A stretch of 6,208 nucleotides of DNA from contig CAVDWX010000077.1 in assembly GCA_963612735.1 (NCBI GenBank), positions 1-6,208 of the forward strand. Reading direction: 5' to 3'. Both the position numbers and the translations under genes were made by a program. The notes beneath the pieces are model-generated. The model was not told the origin of the DNA, did no database searches, and saw nothing but the letters and a program-made list of their open reading frames with translations. This DNA is from CAVDWX01 sp963612735. GTDB taxonomy: Bacteria; Bacillota_I; Bacilli_A; RFN20; CAG-826. Shown here piece after piece: positions 5,918 to 6,208 of the stretch. How positions within the stretch are numbered: the stretch's first letter is position 1; each line of letters begins with the position of its first letter.

Positions 5918-6208
5918 CTATAATTCAAGAAATCGAGAATTAATTGATTCATCAATAATTTGATAAATAATGGATCTATCATCATCTAAAATGATGCTTT
6001 CATCTTCTCCATTATAGGTAAATAAAGAAGAAGATAAACCGGTTAATTGAGAAACGATTCCTAAAGAAGAAGCGTAACTTCCATATTTATCAAGAGCGAT
6101 ATCGTTTTTCATAAATTCAGTTTCATTAATAATAAAACTAGCTCTTAAATTTTGAATAATCGTTCCAATAGGAATAATAAAATTAAATAATTTAGAATTA
6201 ATCACATA
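5918..6208 (-). CDS. Unrecognised protein, C-terminal fragment (runs off the right edge)
   Basis: I do not recognise this protein. The frame is open from the right edge to a TAG at 5918-5920 (96 codons visible). The only start-like codon near the edge is a GTG at 6203-6205, and the codon before it is a sense Tyr, so this is most likely the 3' part of a longer gene. The visible part begins with a hydrophobic stretch (INSKLFNFIIPIGTII), followed by a mixed segment with DKYGSYASSLGIVSQLTG and an acidic part (GEDESIILDDDR) ending in FLEL. No catalytic motif or clear membrane span is seen. It lies on the same strand 91 bp upstream of the ATPase gene; I see no terminator between them, but the ATPase has its own promoter. 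Codon use looks like that of the neighbours. Confidence 0.55.
   Translation of the reverse strand, partial: YVINSKLFNFIIPIGTIIQNLRASFIINETEFMKNDIALDKYGSYASSLGIVSQLTGLSSSLFTYNGEDESIILDDDRSIIYQIIDESINSRFLEL

Noticed and set aside
1..6208. Genetic code 4 (TGA = Trp) for the whole window
   Set aside because: The recognisable Trp codons I checked are TGG, and reading through the kinase TGA would give a meaningless extension over the isomerase start.
5918..6208. RpiR/SIS-type regulator assignment for the right-edge fragment
   Set aside because: A faint resemblance around KYGSYASSLGIVSQL is not enough, and the length after it does not fit the usual RpiR C-terminus.
1..6208. CRISPR arrays, tRNA/rRNA genes, insertion sequences
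   Set aside because: No regular direct repeats, cloverleaf-like segments, transposase motifs or terminal inverted repeats were seen.

Overview
The window is AT-rich DNA from a low-GC Gram-positive bacterium, most likely a Bacilli/Erysipelotrichia/Tenericutes-type lineage. Pointers are the A/T-ending codons, AAAGGA/AAAGAGG-type ribosome binding sites and very tight gene packing. Every recognisable tryptophan I checked is TGG, and one gene ends in TGA, so the standard bacterial code fits better than the Mycoplasma code. The species cannot be named from this sequence.

Left two thirds (1-4385, + strand): four co-oriented, closely spaced genes form what looks like a sugar-catabolic operon, already under way at the left edge. 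They are (1) the C-terminal ~390 residues of an FGGY-family sugar kinase, (2) an L-fucose/D-arabinose isomerase-like protein whose start overlaps the kinase stop, (3) a class II, zinc-dependent fructose/tagatose-bisphosphate-type aldolase, and (4) a DUF4432 aldose-1-epimerase-like protein. The inferred route is: the mutarotase-like protein supplies the right anomer, the isomerase turns an aldose into a ketose, the kinase phosphorylates the ketose, and the aldolase cleaves the phosphorylated ketose into DHAP (or GAP) plus an aldehyde. The substrate cannot be fixed from sequence. No transporter, regulator or operon promoter lies inside the window. A hairpin terminator fills the whole 19-bp gap after gene 4.

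Right third (4405-6208, - strand): a complete AAA_14/DUF4143-type ATPase converges on the sugar operon. It has its own well-formed promoter, which carries a repeated heptamer. Upstream of it is the C-terminal end of an unrecognised protein that runs off the right edge. These genes show no evident link to the sugar pathway.

The most notable point is the end of the isomerase gene. The family-like C-terminal tail continues in frame after a TAA stop for 16 more codons. It then meets a TGA where I would expect the tryptophan of a YLGW-type ending, and closes at a further TAA. This looks like a gene recently shortened by nonsense mutation with a decaying tail, or a sequencing/assembly error, or (less likely) stop-codon readthrough.
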